A stretch of 64,000 nt of DNA from Maratus speciosus (GCA_963932465.1 OZ010786.1:271096411-271160410), one strand, 5' to 3'. Shown: positions 45,076-57,895, counted from the stretch's first letter. Numbers and translations: made by a program. The notes: generated by a model not told the origin, from the sequence alone.

Positions 45076-46940
45076 CATATTAAATTTTTGCAGAAGTCCT
45101 TTCAGAGTTTTTTTAGGGGAGGGGGGACTACCGCATGCGAAAGCAAGCAATCAGACTTACTGACGCGTCAGTTTTGGAAATTGAAACAATTTACACTTTA
45201 AGACTATGAACAAGAACACTTTCAAATATATTACAATAACAAGGTATGCTGCATATATTATAATAATGAGCGCAAACATACATAAAAATATTGAATATTA
45301 TTATTTATTCAAACTGATATAATATCTTTAGATTGAAAAACAGAAAAGTTGTAGCAATAAATATCTCGTATAGAAATAAATTTTACACAGCAAGGCTGAA
45401 ATCATTCTTTAATTTACAAACATTTTTCAAATGTATGAGAATAATGAGGACTGATACAGCCATTCAAAAATGAACATAAAAACGCCTAAAAAGATTGAAT
45501 AGCATTCTGGCTGCAAACTATCCAGTCTTTCTATTGTTAATGTAGTACAAAAATAAAATTAATTTGTATTAGTTATCAATAATTCTAATATTTTTTTTTT
45601 TGTTTTGTTAGTAAGTTAAACATATACTCGGGAGAAAAACGAACTTGAATTAAGAAATGCCCCAGAATATTGAAAACCGTTCTCCATTCAAACTGTTTAA
45701 TCTTTTTATCCTTAATGTAGGTCAAAAATTAAATTACAATGTAATGATGATCGTTATCAATGAATATTTTTAATTCGCATTAGATTTTTATTAATAATTT
45801 TAAAAAGTATTCGGAAAAGAAATGAATTTCACACGGCAAGACTATAAATACTGCTCGACTATTACTGCGAGAATAACTACTGTTGGTCTAGCAATCACAA
45901 TTTTAAATTTTATGATGGTTCTATAATACAGAAATGCTCATCACTTTACGATCTAGATTTTTGCGGAGCTTATCACATATGGAATAATTCTAACAGTTCA
46001 GTTAACGATTTGTCCAGTACGCCCAAATTTTCTAAAGTGTGGCTCCCATTTCTTTAACTCGCTTTCTTTCCTACCACCCCTTTTTTATCCTTTCTGCTTA
46101 AGTTCACCCAGAATGGCTCAACACTTCTAATTGGTCTTCTGGTATGCGGATGAAAGTTTGACTCCGCTGGTATTTCGTGACGCTCGCCGCTATTCCGCCT
46201 TAGACGGTCGGCTGTGAAGTGCATCTCTCTGGCTCACTTTGTTTTAGCCTTTAATTTTTAACTTTGCACTGATTATGGAGCTTTAGAAGCCCCGAAACAG
46301 CTGTATGCACCTTCTGTAAATTCATTTGTGCAATCTAACGTTGCTTATTCTTTCTTAAGACTATAATTATTCTTTAATTTATAATCAACGTAAAAAAGAA
46401 TTTTATTTTGATTATAAATACATCTTTAAATGAAATCTGGCATTCTTATAAAAAAAAGGTCATAATTTACAAAGAAAATTTCTTTTACTATTAAGTATGT
46501 GTTAACGTGAATTTCACTTGATTGATTTCAGATGAAAAATTCTGAGGAATCTTGGGTATCGCTGAACACTATATGATTTGCAATATCGAGGAGAAGAGAA
46601 ATAAAAATCACATTTTTAAATAAAAATTAATAAGAATATAGTTTTTGAAAATAAAAAATATCTGGTTCTTACGCAAAAATATACACATTTCTATCTTCCT
46701 ATACCTAAAAAAAAAATTAATAAAATATGCTTATTTTTTTAAGTGGAAAAGTCCCAATACTATTTTTACACGCTTTTATTATATTTCCTCATTTCATTAA
46801 TCTGAGAATATTGAAAAAAATTTTGCCATTTTGGAAAAGATTTATTTGCAGTGATTATGCAAAATTTTCATTAAAATTTTAATTGAATCGCAAGAAAAAA
46901 GCCTTATAAGTATTTAAAATTTTTCACTATAATGAAATAC
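45076..46940. other. AT-rich stretch with a GC-richer patch at 46.02-46.33 kb
   Basis: The patch (46020-46330) is clearly less AT-rich than its surroundings. It has an inverted CCAAT box (ATTGGT, about 46129) and CG dinucleotides (GTGACGCTCGCCGC). It could be an old promoter, an exon or a repeat fragment, and no long frame supports coding. The remainder is AT-rich. Confidence 0.3.
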
Positions 46941-47796
46941 AGTTATATAAAAATCTGAAATATTATTTTAAAAATATAAAATCGAATACAGATATTTTCT
47001 TATTATGACATTAAAAAAAAAAACAAACAAAAAAAAAAACTCGATGAAGTTTCGAAAAAGATTCAGCGTAAGTTATTACTATATCACCAAAATTAATTTC
47101 CTGCTCCAAGCGTAAAGCGTTATTTATACGAGACAATTAAATTCTATGTTAGCAATTCCTTTTCGCCGTTATCTGTTTTTTGATGCAATATTTTACTGCT
47201 TAAGAAAGAATGCTAATAAAAATAGTTCGATATATTTATTTCCATTTCTATTTTATTTAATTTTATAGGTAGGAAAAATTACGTTGAATTAATGTATGAT
47301 TCAATTTATTAAATATGATAAATATTTGATTATAAGTCAGTTGCTAACCACATAATTTAATAAACGTATTAGGAGGAAATTAGTATTTATATTTAATAAA
47401 TAAGTCCTTTGGTTGGAAATAGCGTTCTTTTCATTAAAGAATGATTGTTTGCTATTCATATTTTTAATTTTTTTTCTAATATTAAATGTGCACATACGCA
47501 GTTTGTGTATTTACTGCTGTACACACTTTATGTGAGATCATATTTTATAAAGTAATTTATTAGAAATTAATTAATTAGCTAGGGAGTTTTCAAACATTTT
47601 ACTAAATTCCATCAAAAATATTTCATAACAGTATAATTTTTTTATTTCAATGAATGAATCCAGCAACGTGATTTTAATTAAAGTAGCTACATATAAATTT
47701 ATGCTATGACATTAATAACTAATTCGCGAAACTTTGAAATAATGTCACTAAAAACAATTGCTGGAATACCAAAATGAATTTTTGGTCTAACAATAA

Positions 47797-48077
47797 GACA
47801 GGGCTCGCAAATTTTCTAAAATATTCTGATGTTGTGCTTTAAGTTACCTACAATGTAAGACAGGGCTCACAACGTCCTCAAAATTTCTGAGGATGCGCTT
47901 TAAGGAGACCTTCCATGTACGATAGGGCTCGAAACCTTCCCGAAATTTTCTGAAGATGCGCTTAAAAGAGACCTTCCTTGTAAGATAGCACTCACAACGT
48001 TCCCAAAATATTCTGAGGATGTGCTTTAAGGAAACCTTCCTTGTAATACAGGGATCACAACGTTCCCAAAATTTTCT
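47797..48077. repeat. 62-63-bp minisatellite, about 4.5 units
   Basis: Units starting GACAGGGCTC or GATAGGGCTC lie at 47797, 47859, 47921, 47984 and 48047 (spacings 62, 62, 63, 63). Each has CACAACGTTCCCAAAAT, TTCTGAGGATG.GCTTTAAG and ACCTTCCTTGTA. On the minus strand the last units stay open for 78 codons with a 21-residue repeat (RKVSLKRILR type), because 63 is a multiple of three. The 62-bp units break this phase, so a coding role is unlikely here. Confidence 0.85.
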
Positions 48078-48508
48078 CACTTTGCTAATACTATTTTAAA
48101 GCGATAATATTTGCTTCAGATGTTAAACGAATCTACAACGAATATTTATGAGTTGAAATAGTGGTAGGAACTCTAGATAAACTTAAGAAAGTTGAGAACC
48201 CTGTTAAATTTAAGTACACGGTTTAATTTTAACCGAAAAATGTACTGGAGATCTAATATTCTGCAGTAATAACAACCGTAGCGTACCACTTCCAATAGCA
48301 TATTTATACTTCATACAATATTTGTAAAATTTAAAGCCATTTTGTCTTCAGCAAAAGAAAATTTTTAATATATTTTGACTATATCTATATGCATTTATAT
48401 ATAACGAAATTATATAAATAAAGAGAAGAAAAACATTAAAATCAAGAGTGGGGAATTTTCAAAAAATCTTACTCCCCAAAGGTTTCTTTCGTTTTTTTTT
48501 CTTTTTTC

Positions 48509-48511
<3 letters not shown>

Positions 48512-48546
<35 letters not shown>
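48512..48546. repeat. Poly-A tract (35 nt)
   Basis: This is an uninterrupted A-run preceded by T-runs (48492-48507) and followed by a GC-richer GCGCTCTCCCGATTGG. It may be an old retroposon tail. No body was identified. Confidence 0.9.
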
Positions 48547-48547
<1 letters not shown>

Positions 48548-48596
48548 CGCTCTCCCGATTGGACGTGCTGTTTTTATAAGCTCCAGTGCTTTCTGA

Positions 48597-48965
48597 CCAA
48601 TATTTATATATTCACTAAAAATAAATAAGTACAGTAGCCGGATCTCCCGTGAGCTCTGGTTCAAATTAAGCACTGCCTATGTCGAAATGGACCGAAATGT
48701 TAGGACCAAAATGTCCTGTGTGTATGTAATACACTCTGTCACAGAGATTTAAACGCTTTGCCAGAAAAGAAGGGAAGGGATTAAAAGTGGAAGGAAAAGG
48801 AAAATAAAATTTGTGCTTCGGTTTTTCTGTTCCACTGGGCTCCGCAGAGCAGTATTTACGATCTCCGGTGAATTGCAACCAATATTTAAATATTCGCTAA
48901 AAACAAAGAAGTACCGGAGCTGAGTTTTGCTGAGCGCCGTCGTAAATTAAGTATTGCTTAAATGT
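48597..48965 (+). repeat. Two direct copies of an about 85-bp sequence, 283 bp apart
   Basis: ACCAATATTTATATATTCACT...CTCTGGTTCAAATTAAGCACTGC at 48597-48680 is repeated in diverged form at 48880-48965. The interval between them contains a purine-rich GGAAGGAAAAGGAAAA segment. Confidence 0.65.
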
Positions 48966-49325
48966 TACTTAAATGAAACAATTACAATTTTCCTCTTCAT
49001 GTGTAATTATTTGCTGTATTGTTTTACTGACTAAGAAGGGGATATTAAAAAAAGTATGGCGGAACAACGTTTTCCTTTAACATTTTTATTACATAAGTTT
49101 TTTGGCTAGAATGAACCTTTTTAAATTCAGCAATGACTGATTTTCTTAAACAAAACATATTAGTTCATTTAAGGTGCTTTACATACTGCATTACTTATAA
49201 ATACGTCGTTACTTCGATGCCAATTAACAAATAAATGGATAGTTTTTAATCCCTTTTTTTGTACTGGAGATATTCTTTTAATAAAATTTAGTAATTGTAT
49301 AACACTGGCAAACACAACTTAAAAA

Positions 49326-51240
49326 ATAAAACCAAATGTCAACATATAAATATTGATTATGACGTTAAAAAATAAGCAGCGAAATTTTGAAATAATAAAA
49401 ATTTTAATTTAATTCCACAAGAAGTCTAAGTATAAAAACGTGTTTGCGATAGTGATTAAAATCTGAAACGTAACGAAAAAAAAATAGCTACATATAAATA
49501 TTGATCATGACATTAAAAAATAGTCGGTGAAGTTCAGAAATAATCAAAATTTTAATTTAATTAAGTCCTTGTAAATGGAAAAAGAAATGTTTGCGGAAGC
49601 GTTTAAAATCACATTAAAAAAAAACAGTGAAATTTCGAATAAATGAAAATCTTAATTTAATTCCATCAGAAAGGTCTTGTATGTATAAAATAAGTGTTTG
49701 CGGTAGTGATTAAAATCCGAAACGTAATGAAAAAAATATATAAAAACAAATGGCTACATGTAGATATTGATCATGACATTAAAAAATAGTCGGTGAAATT
49801 CCAAAATAATAAAAATTTTAATTTAATTCCAAAAGAAAGTCCTTGTAAATGGAAAAAGAAATGTTTGCGGTAGAGTTTAAAATCACATTAAAAAATAAGC
49901 AGTAAAATTTCGAAATAATGAAAATTTTAATTTAATTCCATCAGAAAAGCCTTCTAAGCATAAAAAGTGTTTGCGGTAGTGATTAAAATCTGAAACGTAA
50001 TGAGAAAATATATAAAACCAAATGACTACATATAAATTTTCATCATGGCATTAAAAAATAGTCGGTGAAATTCCGAAATAATCAAAATTTTAATTTAATT
50101 CCAAAAGAAAGTCCTTGTAAATGGAAAAAGAAATGTTTGCGGTAGAGTTTAAAATCACATTAAAAAATAAGCAGTAAAATTTCGAAATAATGAAAATTTT
50201 AATTTAATTCCATCAGAAAAGCCTTCTAAGCATAAAAAGTGTTTGCGGTAGTGATTAAAATCTGAAACGCAATGAGAAAATATATAAAACCAAATGACTA
50301 CATATAAATTTTCATCATGGCATTAAAAAATAGTCGGTGAAATTCCGAAATAATCAAAATTTTAATTTAATTCCTAAAGAAAGTCCTTGTAAATGGAAAA
50401 AGAAATGTTTGCGGTAGTGTTTAAAATCACATTAAAACAGAAGCAATGAAATCTCGAAATAATGAAAATTTTAATTTAAGGGGAAGAGGGACCTTTAAAA
50501 TCAATTTTTTTTTTGTAAATTTCACTTTAAATATCATTCAAAGGTACATTATATGCATTATGGCATACATTTATCACAAAAAAAAAAAAAAAAAAAAAAT
50601 TTGAGAAAAAACAAAAGGAATTTTCCGTAATATTTTAGAACTTTTCAAAATGCTCCATGCGAACTCAATATCAATGAAAATACCCAATATTTTTTATATA
50701 AGTTTGGTTTATATATAAAAACAAAACTGTGCATCGAATTTTATGTAATCAAATATAAAGGTAAGAAAAAAATATTTTCTAAATTTTGAGCCTCAAAATT
50801 TTAAATAATTTAGAAAATATTTGTTTTCTTACCATTATATTCGAATATATAAAATTCGATGCACAGTTTTGTTTATATATATAAACCAAAATTATATAAA
50901 AAAATATTGGGGATTTTCATTGATATTGAGTTCGCATGGAGCATTTTGAAAAATTCTAAAATATTAAGGAAAATTCTTTTTTTTTTTTTTCCTCAAAAAA
51001 ATTTGTTTGTAATTTTTTTTCTGGTAAATATATGCCATAATGCATGTAATGTAACCTTAAATCATATTTAAAGTGAAATTTCCAAAAAAAAAACAAATGA
51101 TTTTAAAGGTCCATCATCCCCTTAATTCCATCAGAAAGGCCTTGTAAGTATAAAAAAGTTGTTTGCGGTAGTGATTAAAATCTAAAAGATAATTTTAAAA
51201 ATACAAAACCTACATATAAATATTGATTATGACATAAAAA
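49326..51240 (+). repeat. Higher-order tandem repeat, 272-bp units, interrupted by a MITE
   Basis: The motif TAGTCGGTGAA marks units at 49521, 49787, 50059 and 50331 (spacings 266, 272, 272). The 49787 and 50059 units differ at about 3 of 272 positions by eye. Each unit is a dimer: both halves carry AAAATTTTAATTTAATTCC, a CCTT..TAA step and GTTTGCGGTAG.G.TTAAAATC. The halves match a segment of the long-unit array, so this is a recent local amplification of part of that unit. The element at 50480-51121 splits it. Confidence 0.88.
50480..51121. mobile_element. 642-bp palindromic TTAA MITE (GGGGA ends)
   Basis: TTAA (50476-50479 and 51122-51125) flanks ends GGGGAAGAGGGACC and GGTCCATCATCCCC. 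Essentially the whole element is one inverted repeat of two about 310-bp arms. Matching blocks include TGCTCCATGCGAACTCAATA, AAAATTCGATGCACAGTTTTG and TTCTAAAATATT. Removing the element restores TTTTAATTTAATTCCATCAG exactly as in neighbouring tandem units, direct empty-site evidence. The related element at 58512-59178 shares GCATCGAATTTTAT and TATAAAGGTAAGAAAAAA. The 50859-51071 frame is not a gene. Confidence 0.93.
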
Positions 51241-51600
51241 GTAATCAGTGAAAGTCCGCAATCATTTCAGTGAAAAGTATTGCTAGAATGCCCAAATTAA
51301 TTTTTTCGGAGCGTAAAGCGTTATTTATTTGAAGCAATTAGACTCGCTAGGATGCAACTCTTTTTATCTTCTTTTTTTTTCACAGAAAATGTATTACAGC
51401 CTAAGTTACTACTGAAATGAGGTCAAAGAAACAGATTTTTCCCCCCTTTTTACTACATTACTTTTTATGGCTAAAAGTGAATCATTTTGCATTCCCCTAT
51501 AACTGAATGAATTAATCATAATACAAAATGGCTCAATTGATTAAATGCTCCACAGAGTTACTTAACTTATTAAAAGAACCTATTCAGTGACAATTAATAA

Positions 51601-52545
51601 CATTAGCCTGCAAAATTTGGTTGTGCCATGTTGTTTAGCTTTTGCTAATTGATTCTTATGTATTTTGTCGCTGAATCCGAAAATGACATTATTTTTTACC
51701 ATCACGTAAGGATTTTTTGAAAATTGTAAATTTCAAAGTTAAAAAGTCAAAAAATTACGAAAATCTTATACTATAAAATCGATGTGATTGTCTTGTTTTT
51801 TAACTTTTGATAATTGATTTCTATGTGTTTTTTACCGCGAAATCTGAAAATGACCTTCATTTTTAACCAGCACGTCAGGATTTTTCGCAAATAATAAATT
51901 TAAGGTTAAAAAGTTCAAAGTTAAAATTGAAGTACATCCTCTTACCTCAACCCTCATCGAACCCCTGAGCTGCGTCGCTGCGAGAATCCCCAGTATATAA
52001 AAAAAAAGAATAAATTATTGAATTAAACAAAATTAAATTGAATAAAAAAAGTTTTACATCTATTTTATGGTATTAGATTTTCATTAAATTTTTTAACTTT
52101 GAAACTGACGATTTGCAAAAAATTCTAACATGTTAGTTAAAAATGAAAGTCATTTGAGATTAAGTACATAAAAATCAATTATCAAAAACTAAAAAACACA
52201 ACCATCTATTCTATTTTTTAGTATCAGATTTTTGCTGTTTTTCAACTTTGAAATTTCGGGTTGTGAAACATCCTGTCATGATGGTTAAAAATGCTGATAA
52301 GTTTCTGATTCAGCACTAAAAATACATAAAAATCAATGATCAGAAGTTAAAAAACGCAACCATTTCCTTTATTTTTTAGCATCAGATTTTCACTATTTTT
52401 TTACTTTTTGGCTTTGAAATTTGCGATTTGCGAAAAATTCTGGCATGATGTTTGAAAATAAAGGTCTTTTCGGATTTAGCACTAAAAATACATAAATATC
52501 AATTATTAAAAGTTAAATAACACAACCATCGCAGGTTTGTTTATC
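51601..52545. repeat. Head-to-head repeat array: two forward plus three reverse units (about 160 bp)
   Basis: Forward anchors AATTGATT.(C)TATGT lie at 51647 and 51812. Reverse anchors ACATAAAAATCAATT (and variants) lie at 52166, 52324 and 52490. Unit spacings are 165, 158 and 166. Each unit holds GGTTGTG-like, AATC.GAAAATGAC and TCAAAGTTAAAAAG blocks or their complements. A GC-richer centre (about 51940-51995, GAGCTGCGTCGCTGCGAG) separates the two arms. Outer edges resemble each other inverted (GCCTGC...GGTTGTG; CACAACCATCGCAGG). It sits between anchors of the long-unit array and looks like an insertion into it. Confidence 0.8.
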
Positions 52546-53830
52546 TTATGAATGTCATTAATGACTTTATGTCTTTGCTTATATATATATATGTGTGTGT
52601 AGTTTTTATAAAAATAAACAGATTTATGATGTTACGTGTTTTTTATTATATTTCTAAATAGCGGAGCTTCACCCACTTTGGTCTTTTTTTTCTTTTCAAA
52701 CGATCCTAGTAGTAAAAGCAGTGCAATTCCAATTTTTTATGGCATATTTTTAAATGAGAATCCTAAAATTATCTAAAAAAGTAAAACAATTAAAGAGGCA
52801 TCCTTACCCCACTGCCCTCAGTATCTTACTGAGTGATCATAAAAGTGAAATTCACTGTAACGTGGGCACTTCGTTCAGACGCGAAAGCGAAAAAATAACT
52901 TAAAAAAATATTCACTACAGCACATCTGGGTCGCAGTTCTGTCTTGTATTGTGTGAAAGAGCACTTTCTTGGGAATTAATAACATCTTGTAAGGTTTGTA
53001 ATTAATTTTAAAAAGGTATAATAAATTCTAAATTCTGGCCCCCAGGTGCACAATTTCAGCTATATAGTTGCATTTTGGTACAAATCCCTTGTCTCTTAGT
53101 GCGGCGGTCTGTACAAGAAACCGCACTGTAATGTTTGGTGTGTAGTTCTTTTATTTAATTACGACTAATTAGAACCTTATAGTAGCCTCTCAATAAAATT
53201 CCTTCCTTGTGTTACAAGAGATAAAATATCCAGATGTAAAATCGTAATATTTTTTCAAGAGAGCATTTATTTTTTGTTAATGTTCTTTTTGACATTACAG
53301 AACACATAAATTTGAAGAAATCTTAAGTACTGGACAGTTTAGTGACGTTGGAGTGGTAATAACTCTTAGGTACTTGAAATACTCAACTTCTTAAAAATCC
53401 ACTTGAGACTTGAACTCAATATTTATCAACTTCAAGGCGTGAAAAGTAATCGATTTGACATCGTCCGAGGGAGAAGGATGTTGAGGGATTTTCTCGCTGG
53501 CAGAGCAGCAAGATTTGCCAAGGAAAGTGCTCTCCAGGTGTCGAACCCTGGCATCCTGATGTGCGTCTCCAAATAACTCTTATCACTTGTGCAAAAGTCG
53601 TGTCCTGTGGTTGTTATTCTGCAACAAATATACATGGATGTTTAATGTACCCGATTTTTTTATTTCTAAAGTTAAGTGTGGAACAGCACACATACACACA
53701 AATTCTTCATTAAAAAAATCTTGGAATTTTTGCTCAGAATCCACAAAACATTATGCTAAATTTTGAGAATAGTTTCTCAAGTCACGTTTTATTAAGTTAT
53801 TAAAAATTTAATAAGTAAATTATTCTTCAA
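52546..53830. other. Stretch with no recognised gene; partly GC-richer
   Basis: A 7-bp hairpin AGTGCGG/CCGCACT lies near 53098-53127. At 53430-53600 a segment that is less AT-rich has a minus-strand GGTTCGACACC (B-box-like), without a convincing A-box. The short frame 53432-53635 matches nothing I can name and may come from a repeat. Confidence 0.35.
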
Positions 53831-54265
53831 TATTTTGACTAAATTCCAAGAAAAGACATTTTAAACAGTTTTACCGTTATTACCGAAATGAAAATCTGAA
53901 GTTTAAAAATTAAAAATCAAATAACTGTAAATAAATTTTTATTACAACAATAAAATGTTTTGGGAAATTTCGAAATCATTCCTCTGAAAACTATTGCTAG
54001 AAAACGAAAATTAATTTCCTGTAATATAAGTAAAAGTTATTTATGTAAAGCAATTAGATTCTTCGAGATCAAGTTATTTTTTCCTTCATTTTTTATTCTC
54101 TGTAATACATTACCCGTTAAGAGAGGTTGCTAATAAAAATAGACCAATTCAATTCTTTCTTTAAATTGTTACTAAATTAGTTTTCACGTTGAAAGTGAAC
54201 AAATTTGAAATCAACCATAACTAAACCTATTAACACATTGTCTGCCAGGGATTTTAAAAGCGCCA

Positions 54266-54300
54266 GCCATATATATACATATTACGTATATATATATGGC
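54266..54300. repeat. Imperfect hairpin with GCCATATATATAC arms
   Basis: GCCATATATATAC and GTATATATATATGGC enclose a 7-nt centre. It lies in about 75 bp absent from the other long-unit copies, so it may be a small insertion. Confidence 0.55.
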
Positions 54301-55130
54301 ATGGAAGTCAATGTTATTAAATACAATAACAAATTGGTTGATTAAATGTGTGTTCTGTGGTATATTTTTTAGACATGTTCTGTGGTAATTAACAATTTAA
54401 TGATTATTAGTTAATAGTAATATTTAATAAATTTGTCTTTCCTCAGAACTGAACAGTTATTTTTAATTAAAATGACTGATTATGTTTAATTTTTTAATTT
54501 TTTAATTATACGTAAGTATGTGTGTGTTTAGTATTAAATATGTTCAAATGAATTTTTCCAATGAGGATCTACAATTTTTCTGCTGAAAAGAGAAGAATCT
54601 GAAACCAATCGCAGTTTTATGTCTTGGAGAGGATTATAACATAAGTAAGACGATATCATTTATATGCATAAAAAACTACGTCTGAATCTATATTAAAATA
54701 ACGGGTTGCTTTATTAAATAAATCTTCCAGATAATATCACTATTAAACGTATTTTGGTAGTAATTGCTATGTTAATTAATAATATTTTATAAAATTGTTT
54801 GTTTGTTTGGAGATAGTTCTTTTGTTATAAGTAATTTTTGATTGATTATATTTCATACTTTTACTTATTTTTTATATTAAATTTGCCCTTTTTTATTATT
54901 TAGTTACATATTTTTTGTTATTATTACAAACTTTATGTTAGTTTAAATAACAGATAAAAAAATATAAAAAAAATAGTAATTAATTAATTAGTCACTTATT
55001 TTTCAAATTTGTAATTCGATTTCAAGAAAAATATCTTGTAAATGATTTATATCTGTTAGTATAGTGATGAAAATCTGAAACACTATCGGAAAAAAGATAA
55101 AGTCAAATAGCAGCATATAATTATATTTAC

Positions 55131-55870
55131 AGGACTAGAAGGGTTCCGCACCCCACCCCACCCCCCTGCTCGCTACGCTCACCAATCCCCCGCGTAATCA
55201 CTTCGCGATTCCGTTCGGTATCGCGAAGCAAACCCTATTTCCTAGCCAACCCCCAGAAGAAATTGTTACGCGTTTCCTTTCTGGATCGCTTCGCGATTCC
55301 TCATTTTCTATGCATTCAATTTTTGATTCCACTTGGTATAAACGCGTTCCTCCACAACTCCTGACGATTTTATTTCCTTATCTCGAAGCAGGTAATCATT
55401 AGAGCTTACAGACTTTCATAATTAAAAGAATTATTAAATATAAAATCATTAAAAAAAGGTCAAAATTATAATTTATGTGAATAATTAAAAATTAAATAAA
55501 AATTATGTATATAGTGTTACGAATACTGTAAATAGTGTTTAGGCTTAAAAATAATGTAAATAGTTCAATTAAGCTCCATTCATAAGCTAATATTAGTTTT
55601 GTTGCATTGAAATATCTAAATTTGTTGATTTTCTGCAAGCAAATAAACCCTATTGGATTTCAATGGGAGTTTATGGAAATTTGGCAAAATACTGGAAATA
55701 GCGCCAAGTTGGCGTCAATTTTGGGAACTCATTTTGGTCGCCAAATTTGGCGATATATCACCAAGTTGGCGTCGAACTTGACCAATCATATTCGTTTTAC
55801 GGTATCTACGCAGATTTTCAATGGTTCGTTTCCAAAGCGTTACTTCTTTTTTATGTATAGAAGGATAATC
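55131..55870. repeat. About 740-bp insertion in one long-array unit, with a GC-rich C-tract
   Basis: The unit alignment breaks after CATATAATTATATTTACAGG and resumes at CAGCTAACTGTTGCTAC. The insert starts GC-rich (CCCCACCCCACCCCCCTG, 55150-55169). It then has repeated inverted CTTCGCGATTCC, ATCGCGAAG and CGCTTCGCGATTCC motifs (55195-55300), then AT-rich sequence. Its ends are not clearly repeated, so its class is unknown. The frame 55607-55885 contains two near repeats (ILGTHFGRQIWRYITKLAS region) but no known domain. Confidence 0.45.
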
Positions 55871-57895
55871 GATGAATTCAGCTAACTGTTGCTACAATAC
55901 CAAAATTAATTTCCTGATGTAAGTATAATCGTTATTCATGGGAGGCAATTAAATTCGTTGCGATGCATGTTTTTTTTTATCCTTTTCTGCAGCAATATAT
56001 TATTTCTTAAATTACTTATTATTCTAATAAAAATTGATCGAGATAACGTTTTATTTCAAATTTTTACTGAATTGGTTTTTACGACTACAAATGAATAATT
56101 TTTAACGCACCGATAAATAAACATACTAAACACAATAACAGATTGCTTCAATAAATATGCGTTCCATTCTACGCTATCAAGTACATATTTGTTGGATGTT
56201 AATAATGTAAATAATAATATTTAATGAATAATGTGCATTAATTTGCTGTTTTTCTTGAAAGATTATTTTTCGTTATTCACTGAGTTTATGTTTTAACGCT
56301 ATTTATCATAACTGAAAAGCGATGCATGTTTTGTTTACAGTATATTTGAAAAGTGTTTATGAATTCCTGTCTGGTTGACCGCCTGGTCGAGCCATAACTT
56401 TGCTGAATGTACATGGATTGCCATGTAATTTTTTTACGTTGTTCTTGCTTATTATAGAATGTTTGGTATTTAGAATGATGTGTATAGCAAGTATTACATT
56501 TACACGCAAAATAATTCCGTTACATTATGATCTATTGGAAAAAAAGCTTTTGCAGTTACCGTTTTTGTGATTTTCCGACACTTCAAACATAAAGATTGGA
56601 AAGTTTACAGTTATACTGTAATAGACTAAACGGAGATAGTATTAAGTATAGGCTGAAATCGAGTTTCTTGCACTTGTTCATGATGTAAACGATTTTGAAT
56701 TTGCCTATCATTGCATGTATTAATCCTAAAAACAGATTGCTTATATTAGTTACATGCTGCATTATTTCTTAACTGTTTTAATGGCAATTAATTCTTTAAT
56801 GAATTATATTTTATAACGATCTATTTTTCCTTGGAAAAATTTTTCTTTCCATGAAATGAAATAGACAGATTTTTTAAATACAGGTTGTATTACAAAGCAT
56901 GCTCTTAAGAAATTTTCTATCTCTTTTTAAAAAAATACAAAATTTATACTACTTTCAGATTATAGCTTTGAAAATCATTTTTAGTAAATATTATTTAATG
57001 AATAAATAAAATATTGCTGAAAAATTTAATTGAAACCCTACCGTTAACGCTTTAGTAATTGTTGATACAGTACTGAAAATCTATAACATAAATTAAAAAA
57101 TATAAAATCATATGAACTTAAAATGTATAAAAAATGGCATCTATAAATTTTTATAATGACGTTAAAAACTAATCTGTAAAATTCGAAAATCACTTCACTG
57201 AAATTCATTACTAAACCAAAATTAATTTCCTTTCCTAAGCGTAAAGCGTTATTTATGTGAAACAATTAAATTCGTTCCGAAGCATTCATTCTGTTTTTCT
57301 CCCCTTTTGATTTCGCTGTAATTTTTTTTAAAGATGAAAAGAAGGTGTTAATAAAAGTAGGTTGAAATAACCATTTTTTTTTTTTTCTGCATTAGTTTTC
57401 AGGACGAAAAATCAATTGATTTAGAATTTACTAATCACTAAATGCAACCTGTTAAACATGTCAACGGATTTCTTAAACATCCAGTCATTACACTCTGCAT
57501 CAATTCATAAGATATTCGGTGGCAATTAAAGTAACTATACCAGTAGGGGATACTTTTTTTGTCCATTTTTAGTGTACACTTCTTAGTTTTAATGACTGTA
57601 ACAATTGTTTTAATTTTACTATTTTTGGCGATGCTTATTTCAAATTCTTTATTCAAATCTCATTATCTGAATAGGGAATTAACTCATATTTTAAAATAGC
57701 CAATTTTTATTTACTGCCGCGCGGTTTTAAAAAGCCGGAATAATATTTCCAATCAAAGTACTGAAATAGGGTGAAACCCAAAGTTATTGATACCTACCAA
57801 TAATTGAAATTTCAACAAAAGTCTAACTCAAATGAGCATTTTTTTTTGTAAAATTCTATACATTAATGTCACCTAGGGATAACGTAGACATTTTT

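Noticed and set aside
49326..51240. CRISPR-like array
   Set aside because: The repeats are long, contiguous dimers without unique spacers, and the DNA is eukaryotic in character. It is a satellite-type tandem repeat.
53430..53600. tRNA-derived repeat with B-box GGTTCGACACC on the minus strand
   Set aside because: No A-box at a suitable distance and no second copy in the window. The single B-box match is not enough.
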